Shown piece after piece: positions 17,447-26,059 of a stretch of 64,000 nucleotides of DNA. The position numbers were made by a program, and so were the translations under genes. The notes below the pieces were generated by a model. It was not told the DNA's origin, searched no databases, and worked only from the letters and a program-made list of their open reading frames with translations. Source of the DNA: Pseudophaeobacter sp. EL27 (GTDB lineage Bacteria; Pseudomonadota; Alphaproteobacteria; Rhodobacterales; Rhodobacteraceae); the NCBI RefSeq assembly GCF_900313025.1, contig NZ_OMPQ01000009.1:326072-390071 (forward strand). The letters are read 5' to 3'. Position 1 is the stretch's first letter. Every line of letters begins with the position of its first letter.

Positions 17447-17563
17447 CTAGAGCGCGAGCAGGGTAACAATGAAGGCGACAACAGTGAAAACTGTACCCGC
17501 GCGCCGCTCCCATAGCAGCGGTTCTTTTCGTCCACTTGGATGCCGCTCCCGATCGTCTCTCAT
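17447..17563 (-). CDS. Possible 38-residue single-membrane-span ORF
   Basis: Minus-strand ATG at 17563 opens a frame with a charged N-half (MRDDRERHPSGRKEP) and one hydrophobic segment (VFTVVAFIVTLLAL) ending at a stop at 17447. The topology (charged tail, single span) is that of small membrane subunits, but no family is recognised and no strong ribosome-binding site is seen. It precedes the degraded frame above on the same strand and may be part of the same dead cargo. Confidence 0.25.
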   Translation of the reverse strand: MRDDRERHPSGRKEPLLWERRAGTVFTVVAFIVTLLAL

Positions 17564-17737
17564 CCCGCTCATTGCCCACTAAATCTGAGCGCTGAAAGGC
17601 TCCAAAATCACTACGACAAAAGCCCGACGGTTGCGGGATTTGTTGCGGGATTGGTGGGGTGTTCAAATCACGGTGGTTTTAAGTCATTGAACCCGAACAC
17701 ATACTAATTCTTGTGATGTGTTCTAAGGGTTCGATCT

Positions 17738-17811
17738 TGGAGCGGGTAACGAGAATCGAACTCGTAACTAAAGCTTGGGAAGCTGCCGTGATACCTTTTC
17801 ACCATACCCGC
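17738..17811 (-). tRNA. tRNA-Gly (anticodon CCC), encoded CCA
   Basis: The minus strand folds as a 74-nt tRNA: acceptor GCGGGTA / TACCCGC with discriminator T and encoded CCA, D stem GTGA / TCAC, anticodon loop TTCCCAA (anticodon CCC), T stem ACGAG / CTCGT with TTCGATT loop. The anticodon stem GCAGC / GCTTT has one C-T mismatch and a G-T pair, which is weaker than usual. The acceptor, D and T arms are intact. The decayed insertion-sequence zone starts just past the 3' end, as expected for an integration site. Confidence 0.85.
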
Positions 17812-17919
17812 CGCTGCGGCTTTGATATCCAAAGGATTAAGAGAGGTCAATACATGCTGGCAGGGAATTTTAACTAGGAAACTTTCGTGTTAGTTACATG
17901 TAATCAGAAGGTTACACTG

Positions 17920-17954
17920 CCTTGGAGAGGCAGGAACAACCTGTCTCTCCAAGG
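17920..17954 (-). terminator. 15-bp hairpin after the RACo gene
   Basis: CCTTGGAGAGGCAGG (17920-17934) pairs with CCTGTCTCTCCAAGG (17940-17954) with one wobble around an AACAA loop. It begins 14 bp past the RACo stop. There is no T-run on the minus strand, so it may be a stabilising or factor-dependent end rather than a classic intrinsic terminator. Confidence 0.5.
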
Positions 17955-17967
17955 TTCGGTTCCATAA

Positions 17968-20010
17968 TTAGCCGCGACGACGGCGGCGGCGACCACCGGT
18001 GGCGCCATCCCCTCCGCCGGTGTTGAAATTGACCTGAGGTAGCGTCACGATTGAGGCCAGAACCGGGAAAGGATCACTGGCATTGGGGATCGCCGAAGCA
18101 TTGACAAAATGCTCCTGGAAACGCGGCTCTACTGCGGTTTCGATCTTCTCGATACGACGAACGGTTTCTTCGATCTCGCTGCGGGCCTTGGTGTTGAGTA
18201 GAGCGATGCGCGCCCCGGTTCCTGCGGCATTGCCTGCGCTGGTGACCTTTTTGATCGGGCAGTCCGGGATCATCCCCAGAACCATGGCGTGTTTGGCCGA
18301 GATATGCGCGCCAAAGGCGCCGGCCAGAACCACGCGATCCACTGTGTCGACGCCAAACTTGTCCATCAACAGGCGTGCGCCAGAGTAAAGCGCTGCCTTG
18401 GCCATCTGAATCGCGCGGATATCCGGATTGGTGATGGTGATCTTGGGGCCTCCCTCGGTACTGCCATCCCAGACGAGGTAAGCATTGGTGCGCCCGTCCT
18501 GGATGCAACGTGGCGTGCCAGTCTGTTCCGCTGAGCCAATGAGGCCAGAGGCATCCAGCACCCCGGCCATGCGCATCTCAGCAATGGCCTCGATGATGCC
18601 CGAGCCACAGATGCCGGTGATGCCAGTGGTGGCGATTGCCGCGTCAAAGCCTTCCTCATCCGACCAGATCTCGGAACCGATAACCCGGAACCGCGGCTCC
18701 TTGGTTTCTGGGTTGATCTCAAGCCGTTCAATGGCACCGGGGGCTGCGCGCTGACCGCTGGAGATCTGCGCGCCCTCAAAGGCGGGGCCAGTGGGGGAGG
18801 AACAGGCAAGCACCTTGTTCTTGTCGCCCAGTAGGATTTCCGCATTGGTGCCGACGTCAACCACCAGGACCAGATCTTCGGATTTGTCCGGTGCCTCAGA
18901 CAGGGCAACGGCTGCCGCATCGGCGCCGACATGGCCGGCGATACAGGGCAGCAGGTAGACGCGGGCGGCCGGGTGGATGTTGAGATCCAACTCAGCTGCG
19001 CGCAGTGCCAGCGAATCCGAGGTGGCAAGGGCAAAGGGGGCCTGGCCCAGCTCAAAGGGATCGATCCCAAGGAATAGGTGATGCATCACCGGGTTGCAGA
19101 CAAATACCGCATCCACGATCAGATCTTTGTCGATTTCGGCCTCGGAGGCGATCTGGGTGAAAAGGGCATTCATCCCCTCGCGGACCGCACGGGTCATCTC
19201 TTGGTCGCCGCCCTCATTCATCATCGAATAAGAAACCCGGCTCATCAGATCTTCGCCAAAGCGGATCTGCGGGTTCATGATGCCAGAGGAGGCGACAACC
19301 TCGCCGCTTTTTAGATCACACAGATGCGCGGCGATGGTGGTGGAGCCCAGGTCAACCGCCAGCCCATAGACGGTGCCCTCATAGTAGCCAGGCCAGATAT
19401 GCATGATCTTGGGCGGATGGCTCTCGTCGCCCAGATGCACGGCCACGGTGACTTTCCACTGGCCTTTGCGCAGGGCGGGCTGCAGGCTCTGTAGGATATG
19501 CAGGTCGGTTTTGACATCCTTGAGCTGCCATTGGGTATCAAGCGCCTCAATCAGCCGTTCCATATCGCCCGAGGGCTTGTGCATATCGGGTTCTTCAACC
19601 TCGACATAGAACAGACGGGTTGAGGGGTTCATGGTGATGTCACGCGCTTCGGCGCGTTTGCGCACCACTTGGCGGTGCACCTGGCTTTCAGGCGGGACAT
19701 CGATCACCACATCGCCCTGAACCTGCGCCTGACAGCCCAAACGGCGCCCATCAATCAGCCCGCGCTTGTCCTTGTAACGCTGCTCCACCTTGTTCCACTC
19801 GGTCAAGGCGTCATCGGCAACCGTGACGCCGTGCTTGGAGAACTCGCCATAAGAGGGGGTGATCTGGCATTTTGAACAGATGCCACGGCCGCCACAGACC
19901 GAGTCGAGATCTACTCCCAATTGGCGTGCGGCCGTCAAAACGGGGGTGCCCAGCGGGAAATGACCGCGTTTGCCCGATGGCGTAAAGATGACGAGAGGAT
20001 CGCTGCTCAT
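17968..20010 (-). CDS. RACo-type corrinoid-protein reductive activator
   Basis: A 680-residue ATP-dependent activator that would re-reduce inactive Co(II) corrinoid proteins of methyltransferase systems. I chose ATG 20010 (MSSDPLVIFTPSGKRG) with an AAGGGGTG sequence upstream. Residues about 1-100 are a [2Fe-2S] ferredoxin domain with CGGRGICSKC and a fourth Cys in RRLGCQAQ. From about 235 comes the ASKHA ATPase part (DUF4445): YGLAVDLGSTTIAAHLCDL, VLVVDVGTNAEILLGDK and LAGAFGAHISAKHA. The last residues are Gly-rich then poly-Arg (GGRRRRRRG), an unusual tail. A matching MttB-family methyltransferase is about 28 kb away in this window. Confidence 0.88.
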   Translation of the reverse strand: MSSDPLVIFTPSGKRGHFPLGTPVLTAARQLGVDLDSVCGGRGICSKCQITPSYGEFSKHGVTVADDALTEWNKVEQRYKDKRGLIDGRRLGCQAQVQGDVVIDVPPESQVHRQVVRKRAEARDITMNPSTRLFYVEVEEPDMHKPSGDMERLIEALDTQWQLKDVKTDLHILQSLQPALRKGQWKVTVAVHLGDESHPPKIMHIWPGYYEGTVYGLAVDLGSTTIAAHLCDLKSGEVVASSGIMNPQIRFGEDLMSRVSYSMMNEGGDQEMTRAVREGMNALFTQIASEAEIDKDLIVDAVFVCNPVMHHLFLGIDPFELGQAPFALATSDSLALRAAELDLNIHPAARVYLLPCIAGHVGADAAAVALSEAPDKSEDLVLVVDVGTNAEILLGDKNKVLACSSPTGPAFEGAQISSGQRAAPGAIERLEINPETKEPRFRVIGSEIWSDEEGFDAAIATTGITGICGSGIIEAIAEMRMAGVLDASGLIGSAEQTGTPRCIQDGRTNAYLVWDGSTEGGPKITITNPDIRAIQMAKAALYSGARLLMDKFGVDTVDRVVLAGAFGAHISAKHAMVLGMIPDCPIKKVTSAGNAAGTGARIALLNTKARSEIEETVRRIEKIETAVEPRFQEHFVNASAIPNASDPFPVLASIVTLPQVNFNTGGGDGATGGRRRRRRG

Positions 20011-20155
20011 GAAGGCACCCCTTGGATTCATGTATTGTCCCCGGACCATAGGGGCTTGTCCGGGCAATCAAAAGTCGCAGAACGCCACAATCTGGTCCAG
20101 CGGCGTCATTTTGTGCCCGCCTCTGGGTCTCCTGAAACCTGCGACAGGCCCGTTT

Positions 20156-21340
20156 TTAGTCCAAAGCAGGCGAAACCGCGTCCAGCCAGTCAAGAATGGC
20201 CTGACGGTTGCCATCCAGGCGCGGCGCAGGCGCGCGGGTCTTGGGATCCGTCAGGCCTGACATCTTGATCGGGTTGCCTGCCGCCACATAGGCAGGGGCA
20301 CCGTCGTCATCCAGCACATCAACCACCATGTTGCGCGCCAGGATCTGCGGATCTTTCAACACCTGTGCCACATCCTGGATTGGGCCGGTTGGGATGCCGG
20401 CCTCGGTGAGGCGGGAAATCCAGTATTCCGCAGGCCGGTCAATGGTAACGGCTTCGATCAAGCGCTTCAAAAGGCGGGCATTTTCGCATCTGGCCGGGTT
20501 GGTCGCAAAACGCTTGTCCTGCGCCAGAGGCAATTCCAGGGTGGTGCAGAGCCTGGCAAACAGAGTGTCATTTCCGGCCGCGATTACAAATAGGCCATCC
20601 TCGGCGTGAAAGGTTTCAAACGGGGTGATCGAGGGGTGACGCGCCCCAGAGGGGCGCGGGGCCTCGCCGGTGATTGAGGTAATAGCAATGGCATGTTCCA
20701 GCAGCGCCAGCTGACTGTCGAGCATGGCAATATCGACCTTTTGTCCGATACCGGTCTTTTGCACTTCGAGCAGGGCCGCAAGCACACCCTGCGCCAGGAA
20801 CATGCCGGCAGCAATATCCCCGATTGAGGCGCCAACCCGCACCGGGTCGCGATTGCGCTCACCAGTGATCGACATCACGCCACCGCGGGCCTGAACCACC
20901 ATGTCATAGGCGGGCCGCTGTGAGTCCGGGCCACTATGGCCAAAACCGGAAACAGCGCCATAGATCAGCCTTGGGAAACGTTCATGCAGGTCCTCCCAGC
21001 CAAAGCCCAAACGCTCCATCACACCGGGGCGATAGTTTTCAAGGATCACATCAGCTTTGGTGAGAAGCCTATTAAAAACAACTCGGTCCTCAGGGTTTTT
21101 AAGGTTCAGGGCGATGCTTTCCTTGCCGTGGTTGATGGTGGCAAAATAGGCGCTGTCTGCACCTTTGAAGGGCGGGAAAGAACGGGTGTCATCGCCGCTG
21201 CCGGGGCGCTCCACCTTGATCACCCGTGCGCCTAGGTCGGCCAGGGTCATCGAGGCATAGGGGCCGGCCAGAACATGGGTGAGGTCAACAATGGTAATGC
21301 CCGCCAGAGGACCGGCGGCGAGGGGGTGTGGCGCAGACAT
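20156..21340 (-). CDS. Class III CoA-transferase (CaiB/BaiF family)
   Basis: A 394-residue enzyme that moves CoA between organic acids. N-terminal LAGPLAGITIVDLTHVLAGP and GARVIKVERPGSGDDTRSF are family hallmarks. The catalytic Asp is expected in GASIGDIAAGMF (about residue 170-180). The C-terminal ARLLKRL and EAGIPTGPIQDVAQV blocks are also typical. The acid substrate cannot be read. It lies 145 bp upstream of the RACo gene on the same strand, so joint transcription is possible but not shown. Confidence 0.9.
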   Translation of the reverse strand: MSAPHPLAAGPLAGITIVDLTHVLAGPYASMTLADLGARVIKVERPGSGDDTRSFPPFKGADSAYFATINHGKESIALNLKNPEDRVVFNRLLTKADVILENYRPGVMERLGFGWEDLHERFPRLIYGAVSGFGHSGPDSQRPAYDMVVQARGGVMSITGERNRDPVRVGASIGDIAAGMFLAQGVLAALLEVQKTGIGQKVDIAMLDSQLALLEHAIAITSITGEAPRPSGARHPSITPFETFHAEDGLFVIAAGNDTLFARLCTTLELPLAQDKRFATNPARCENARLLKRLIEAVTIDRPAEYWISRLTEAGIPTGPIQDVAQVLKDPQILARNMVVDVLDDDGAPAYVAAGNPIKMSGLTDPKTRAPAPRLDGNRQAILDWLDAVSPALD

Positions 21341-21468
21341 TGGGCGCTCCTGTGGTTCTGTTCGCGTTTGAAATAGCCATAGCGATTTTCGATGAAACGG
21401 CTTTGACGCAGATCAGCAAAACTTTTTTGTCTGACAAAGATTGCCTGAAAGAGACACGAAGGAGGGCG

Positions 21469-23079
21469 CTACTCCAGGCAGTTGGAATATCCGCTATCGA
21501 TACATTGTGACGCGCGCAACTCGATCAAAGGCAGGATTTCCGGAGAAACGCTGTCAGACAGAGTTGTGGTCAGAACCCCAGCGAGAGGTGCGCCATTTTG
21601 TTTGGCGATCGAATCCCACATCAAAGCTAAGGCCCAGTTCGCCTGGGAGGGCGATTCCATGAAGTAGAAGTCTGTCAGCGCTTTCTGAGCCGGAGGGTAT
21701 CCTTGATGGGCCGCCATTTTCAAATAGGCGAGCCCCTCGGCGACGTCTTTGCGGTGCCCAACGCCATGCCAGAGCAGGGAGCCCAGTTCTAGCTGCGCCT
21801 CTGGGTCGCCGCCATCGGCGCGGGCTTGAAGCTGGCTATTCAGGCCAGGAATATCCTCAGCATTGAAGGTGATCGGCTGGTAGTCCTTCCCAAGGTACCC
21901 CATGGTAAAGTCGTCACCGAAGTATACTTTTGTCAATTCATCACTGACGCCAAAAATATAGGTGTAGAGAAAGTCGCTAACCTGTTTGCCCTCTGACGTA
22001 AAAACCGCATTTTTGCCATCCGAGTTTTCGACTTTGTACAGATTGGACGCAGGGATGAATCTAATCGCTTCCCATTTGGCCGGTATGATCCATTCGCCTG
22101 TGAGAGTGATAAGGCCGACACCATTCGCCGTGTGCACAGCCAAATTGTCGTTTTCGTCGATGAAACCAAGCCCTGGGTATTGAGGTGGCAAAATCCAACT
22201 ACCGTCATGAGACAGAACACCGTACTTGCCGTCTTTGATGGCTAAGCTTCGGCTTTTGGGTCCTAAAAAACTTATGATGGCGTCCAGCTCTGGGTTGAGA
22301 ACCCACTGCCCGTCTATGTCGATGATGCCCCATTGGCCAGCATATTGAACAGCGGCAGTTCCAGCAGGGTTAAATCCCATGGCGCTTTCAAACTTCGGCT
22401 CGATGACCCAAATTTTGTGTTCCGCCATAAATCCCCAGAGGCCATCCTGTTTCACGGCAAAGGGGAACCCAGCAGATCCCAAGGCAACCTCTTCATATTG
22501 AGGCGGCAAAAGCAGGTTACCCTGTCCGTCCAAGACACCGGTTCCGGCTTCGCCAAAGACCCGAGCCATCATACTTTGACGTGAGGAGAATTTCCCAATT
22601 TCGTTGAGGCTATCCAGAGGAGTGAACTCCCCGGAACGGGTGACAAAACCGATGCGGTTGTCAAGCTTTGCCATTGCTACCTGCCTGTCCTCAAAGGGGT
22701 CCAGACTGGTGAATTTTGCTTCGATGGTAATCTCTCCGGCGGAGTTAATCATGCCGTATTTGCGGTTGAGCTGGACAACGGCAAGACCATTCGACTGGAA
22801 TTCCGCGATGCTTTCAAACTTTGGTGGCACGACAAATTCACCCGAAGTGTCGATGACACCCCATTTCCCATCCATCTCTACCGGAGCAACACCGTATGTT
22901 GAAAAGGGTTCTGCATTTTCAAACTGCGGCTCCAACACCCAGCCACCTGTGCGGCTAATGTATCCGGTCAAGTCGCTTTGCTTGTCCGCCAGAGGGAACA
23001 GGGTGATTTCACCGGCCATTGCAACGTTGGAACAAAGGACGCAAGCGGCAAGGGAGGAAAGGTATTTATAAAAGGTCAT
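21469..23079 (-). CDS. Exported WG-repeat protein with Sel1-type C-terminus
   Basis: A 536-residue protein with a signal peptide (MTFYKYLSSLAACVLCSNVAMA). About nine WG-type repeats of roughly 45 residues run from about 35 to 400; good copies read DGKWGVIDTSGEFVVPPKFE and AGQWGIIDIDGQWVLNPELD. Near 420-480 a Sel1-like pair is seen (DPEAQLELGSLLWHGVG and AYLKMAAHQGYPPAQKAL). WG repeats form beta-rich solenoids and Sel1 repeats helical ones, both used in protein contacts. It is probably periplasmic. Function is unknown. Base composition looks less GC-rich than its neighbours, hinting at transfer. Confidence 0.8.
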   Translation of the reverse strand: MTFYKYLSSLAACVLCSNVAMAGEITLFPLADKQSDLTGYISRTGGWVLEPQFENAEPFSTYGVAPVEMDGKWGVIDTSGEFVVPPKFESIAEFQSNGLAVVQLNRKYGMINSAGEITIEAKFTSLDPFEDRQVAMAKLDNRIGFVTRSGEFTPLDSLNEIGKFSSRQSMMARVFGEAGTGVLDGQGNLLLPPQYEEVALGSAGFPFAVKQDGLWGFMAEHKIWVIEPKFESAMGFNPAGTAAVQYAGQWGIIDIDGQWVLNPELDAIISFLGPKSRSLAIKDGKYGVLSHDGSWILPPQYPGLGFIDENDNLAVHTANGVGLITLTGEWIIPAKWEAIRFIPASNLYKVENSDGKNAVFTSEGKQVSDFLYTYIFGVSDELTKVYFGDDFTMGYLGKDYQPITFNAEDIPGLNSQLQARADGGDPEAQLELGSLLWHGVGHRKDVAEGLAYLKMAAHQGYPPAQKALTDFYFMESPSQANWALALMWDSIAKQNGAPLAGVLTTTLSDSVSPEILPLIELRASQCIDSGYSNCLE

Positions 23080-23292
23080 ACAATCTCTCGCTGAAAGTTT
23101 TCAACCTATAGTCATGTGCTTTGCGGCCGCGCAAGTTTTATGCGTCAAGATCCGCTCGGCAATGAGTTCTGGCTGCGAGGTAACGAGCAAGGATTGTGCG
23201 GGCCTGGGGAAAATCCGCTGCCAGCTCTTTTCACTCCCTGACTTCTGTGCAATAGGGTCACCGTCAAACGGGGTTTTGCATAGGGGTAGTAA

Positions 23293-24741
<1,449 letters not shown>

Positions 24742-24789
24742 TGAGATTGGAAAGATGACGATGACCCTTTGTAGCTTTGGAGCCTGGGT

Positions 24790-25959
24790 ATGACCCCGGC
24801 TGCCCGCCAGCAGGCGGCCATCGAAATTCTTGATCTGATCCTGGATGGGGAGGCGTCGGAGAAGGCGCTGACCTCTTGGGGGCGGCGTAATCGCTATGCC
24901 GGCTCCAAGGATCGCGCTGCTGTGCGGGATCATGTCTTTACCGCCCTGCGCTGCCGCCGCTCCTTTGCGGTGCTGGGCGGGTCGCAAACTGGCCGCGGTC
25001 TGGTATTGGGCTCTTTGCGGGCCGAAGGTGTTGATCCAGAGACCGTGTTTAGTGGTCAAGGCTACGGGCCTTCGCCGCTGACAGAGGCAGAGGCTGTAAC
25101 GCCAGCCGATTTCGCCTCTGATGCAGAGCGTCTGGATATCCCCGATTGGGTCTGGCCCTCCTTCAGCGACAGCCTCGGCGTGGCAGCGGAGGCTGCTGCG
25201 GTGGCACTGCAGTCGCGGGCGCCGGTGCATCTGCGGGTGAACCTGCTGCGCAGCAATCGCGCTGATGCAATTGAGGCCCTGGCGGAAGAGGGCATTCTCT
25301 GCACCCCTCATCCGGCCAGTGAGACTGCTTTGGAGGTAACCCAGGGTGGGCGCAAGATCCGCAATAGTGATTGCTTTGCCGATGGTCTGGTAGAATTGCA
25401 AGATGCCGCCAGTCAGGCGGTAGTTGACCGTTTGCCATTGCAGGATGGTATGCGGGTGCTGGATTTCTGCGCTGGTGGCGGCGGCAAAAGCCTGGCCATG
25501 GCGGGGCAGGCCAAAGTGGATCTTTTTGCCCATGATGCCAATGCCAGCCGGATGAATGACCTACCGTTGCGGGCGCAGAGGGCAGGGGCCGATATAACCT
25601 GCCTGTCCGAGGATGAGCTGGAGCGCGCAGAGGCTTTTGATCTGGTGCTCTGTGATGTGCCCTGTTCCGGTTCGGGGTCCTGGCGGCGGGCGCCAGAGGG
25701 TAAATGGCGCCTTACCCGTGCGATGCTGGATGAAATCCGTCTGTCACAGCGTCAAATCCTGGAAGATGCGGCGCAGCTGGTGCGCGAAGGAGGCCATTTG
25801 GCCTATGCTACCTGTTCCATGTTGGACGAGGAAAACACCGCACAAATTCAAGGCTTTCTTGACAGTCATGCGGGCTGGAAGCTCGGTGAGCAGGCCGTCT
25901 GGCAGGTTCAGGACGGAACTGATGGATTTTTTGTCACTGTGTTGACGCATATCGGCTAG
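24790..25959 (+). CDS. RsmB/NOP-type rRNA m5C methyltransferase
   Basis: A 389-residue SAM-dependent RNA cytosine-C5 methyltransferase. An N-terminal helical domain (about 1-130) precedes the Rossmann domain, where VLDFCAGGGGKSLAMAG is the SAM motif, CDVPCSGSGSWRR holds the catalytic Cys of motif IV, and YATCSM holds the motif VI Cys. The target is probably 16S rRNA, by family. It follows guaB closely and may share its transcript. No NusB-like domain is obvious at the N-terminus. Confidence 0.88.
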   Translation: MTPAARQQAAIEILDLILDGEASEKALTSWGRRNRYAGSKDRAAVRDHVFTALRCRRSFAVLGGSQTGRGLVLGSLRAEGVDPETVFSGQGYGPSPLTEAEAVTPADFASDAERLDIPDWVWPSFSDSLGVAAEAAAVALQSRAPVHLRVNLLRSNRADAIEALAEEGILCTPHPASETALEVTQGGRKIRNSDCFADGLVELQDAASQAVVDRLPLQDGMRVLDFCAGGGGKSLAMAGQAKVDLFAHDANASRMNDLPLRAQRAGADITCLSEDELERAEAFDLVLCDVPCSGSGSWRRAPEGKWRLTRAMLDEIRLSQRQILEDAAQLVREGGHLAYATCSMLDEENTAQIQGFLDSHAGWKLGEQAVWQVQDGTDGFFVTVLTHIG

Positions 25960-25996
25960 GCTTGTTAGTTAAATCGGCAGGAAAGCTACATCTCCC

Positions 25997-26011
25997 TTAA
26001 CGTGGCTTTAA
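25997..26011 (+). promoter_or_regulatory. CtrA-type box (TTAA-N7-TTAA)
   Basis: A perfect full-site match to the alphaproteobacterial CtrA consensus: TTAA at 25997, seven bases, TTAA at 26008. It lies 48 bp before the chosen cckA start, in the 100-bp gap after the RsmB-type gene. CckA starts the phosphorelay to CtrA, so a feedback site is plausible; it is not proof of binding. Confidence 0.5.
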
Positions 26012-26059
26012 GACTTTAGCCGCGTTATGGCAGCTACCAATCCTGAAGATGGAGCCGAA

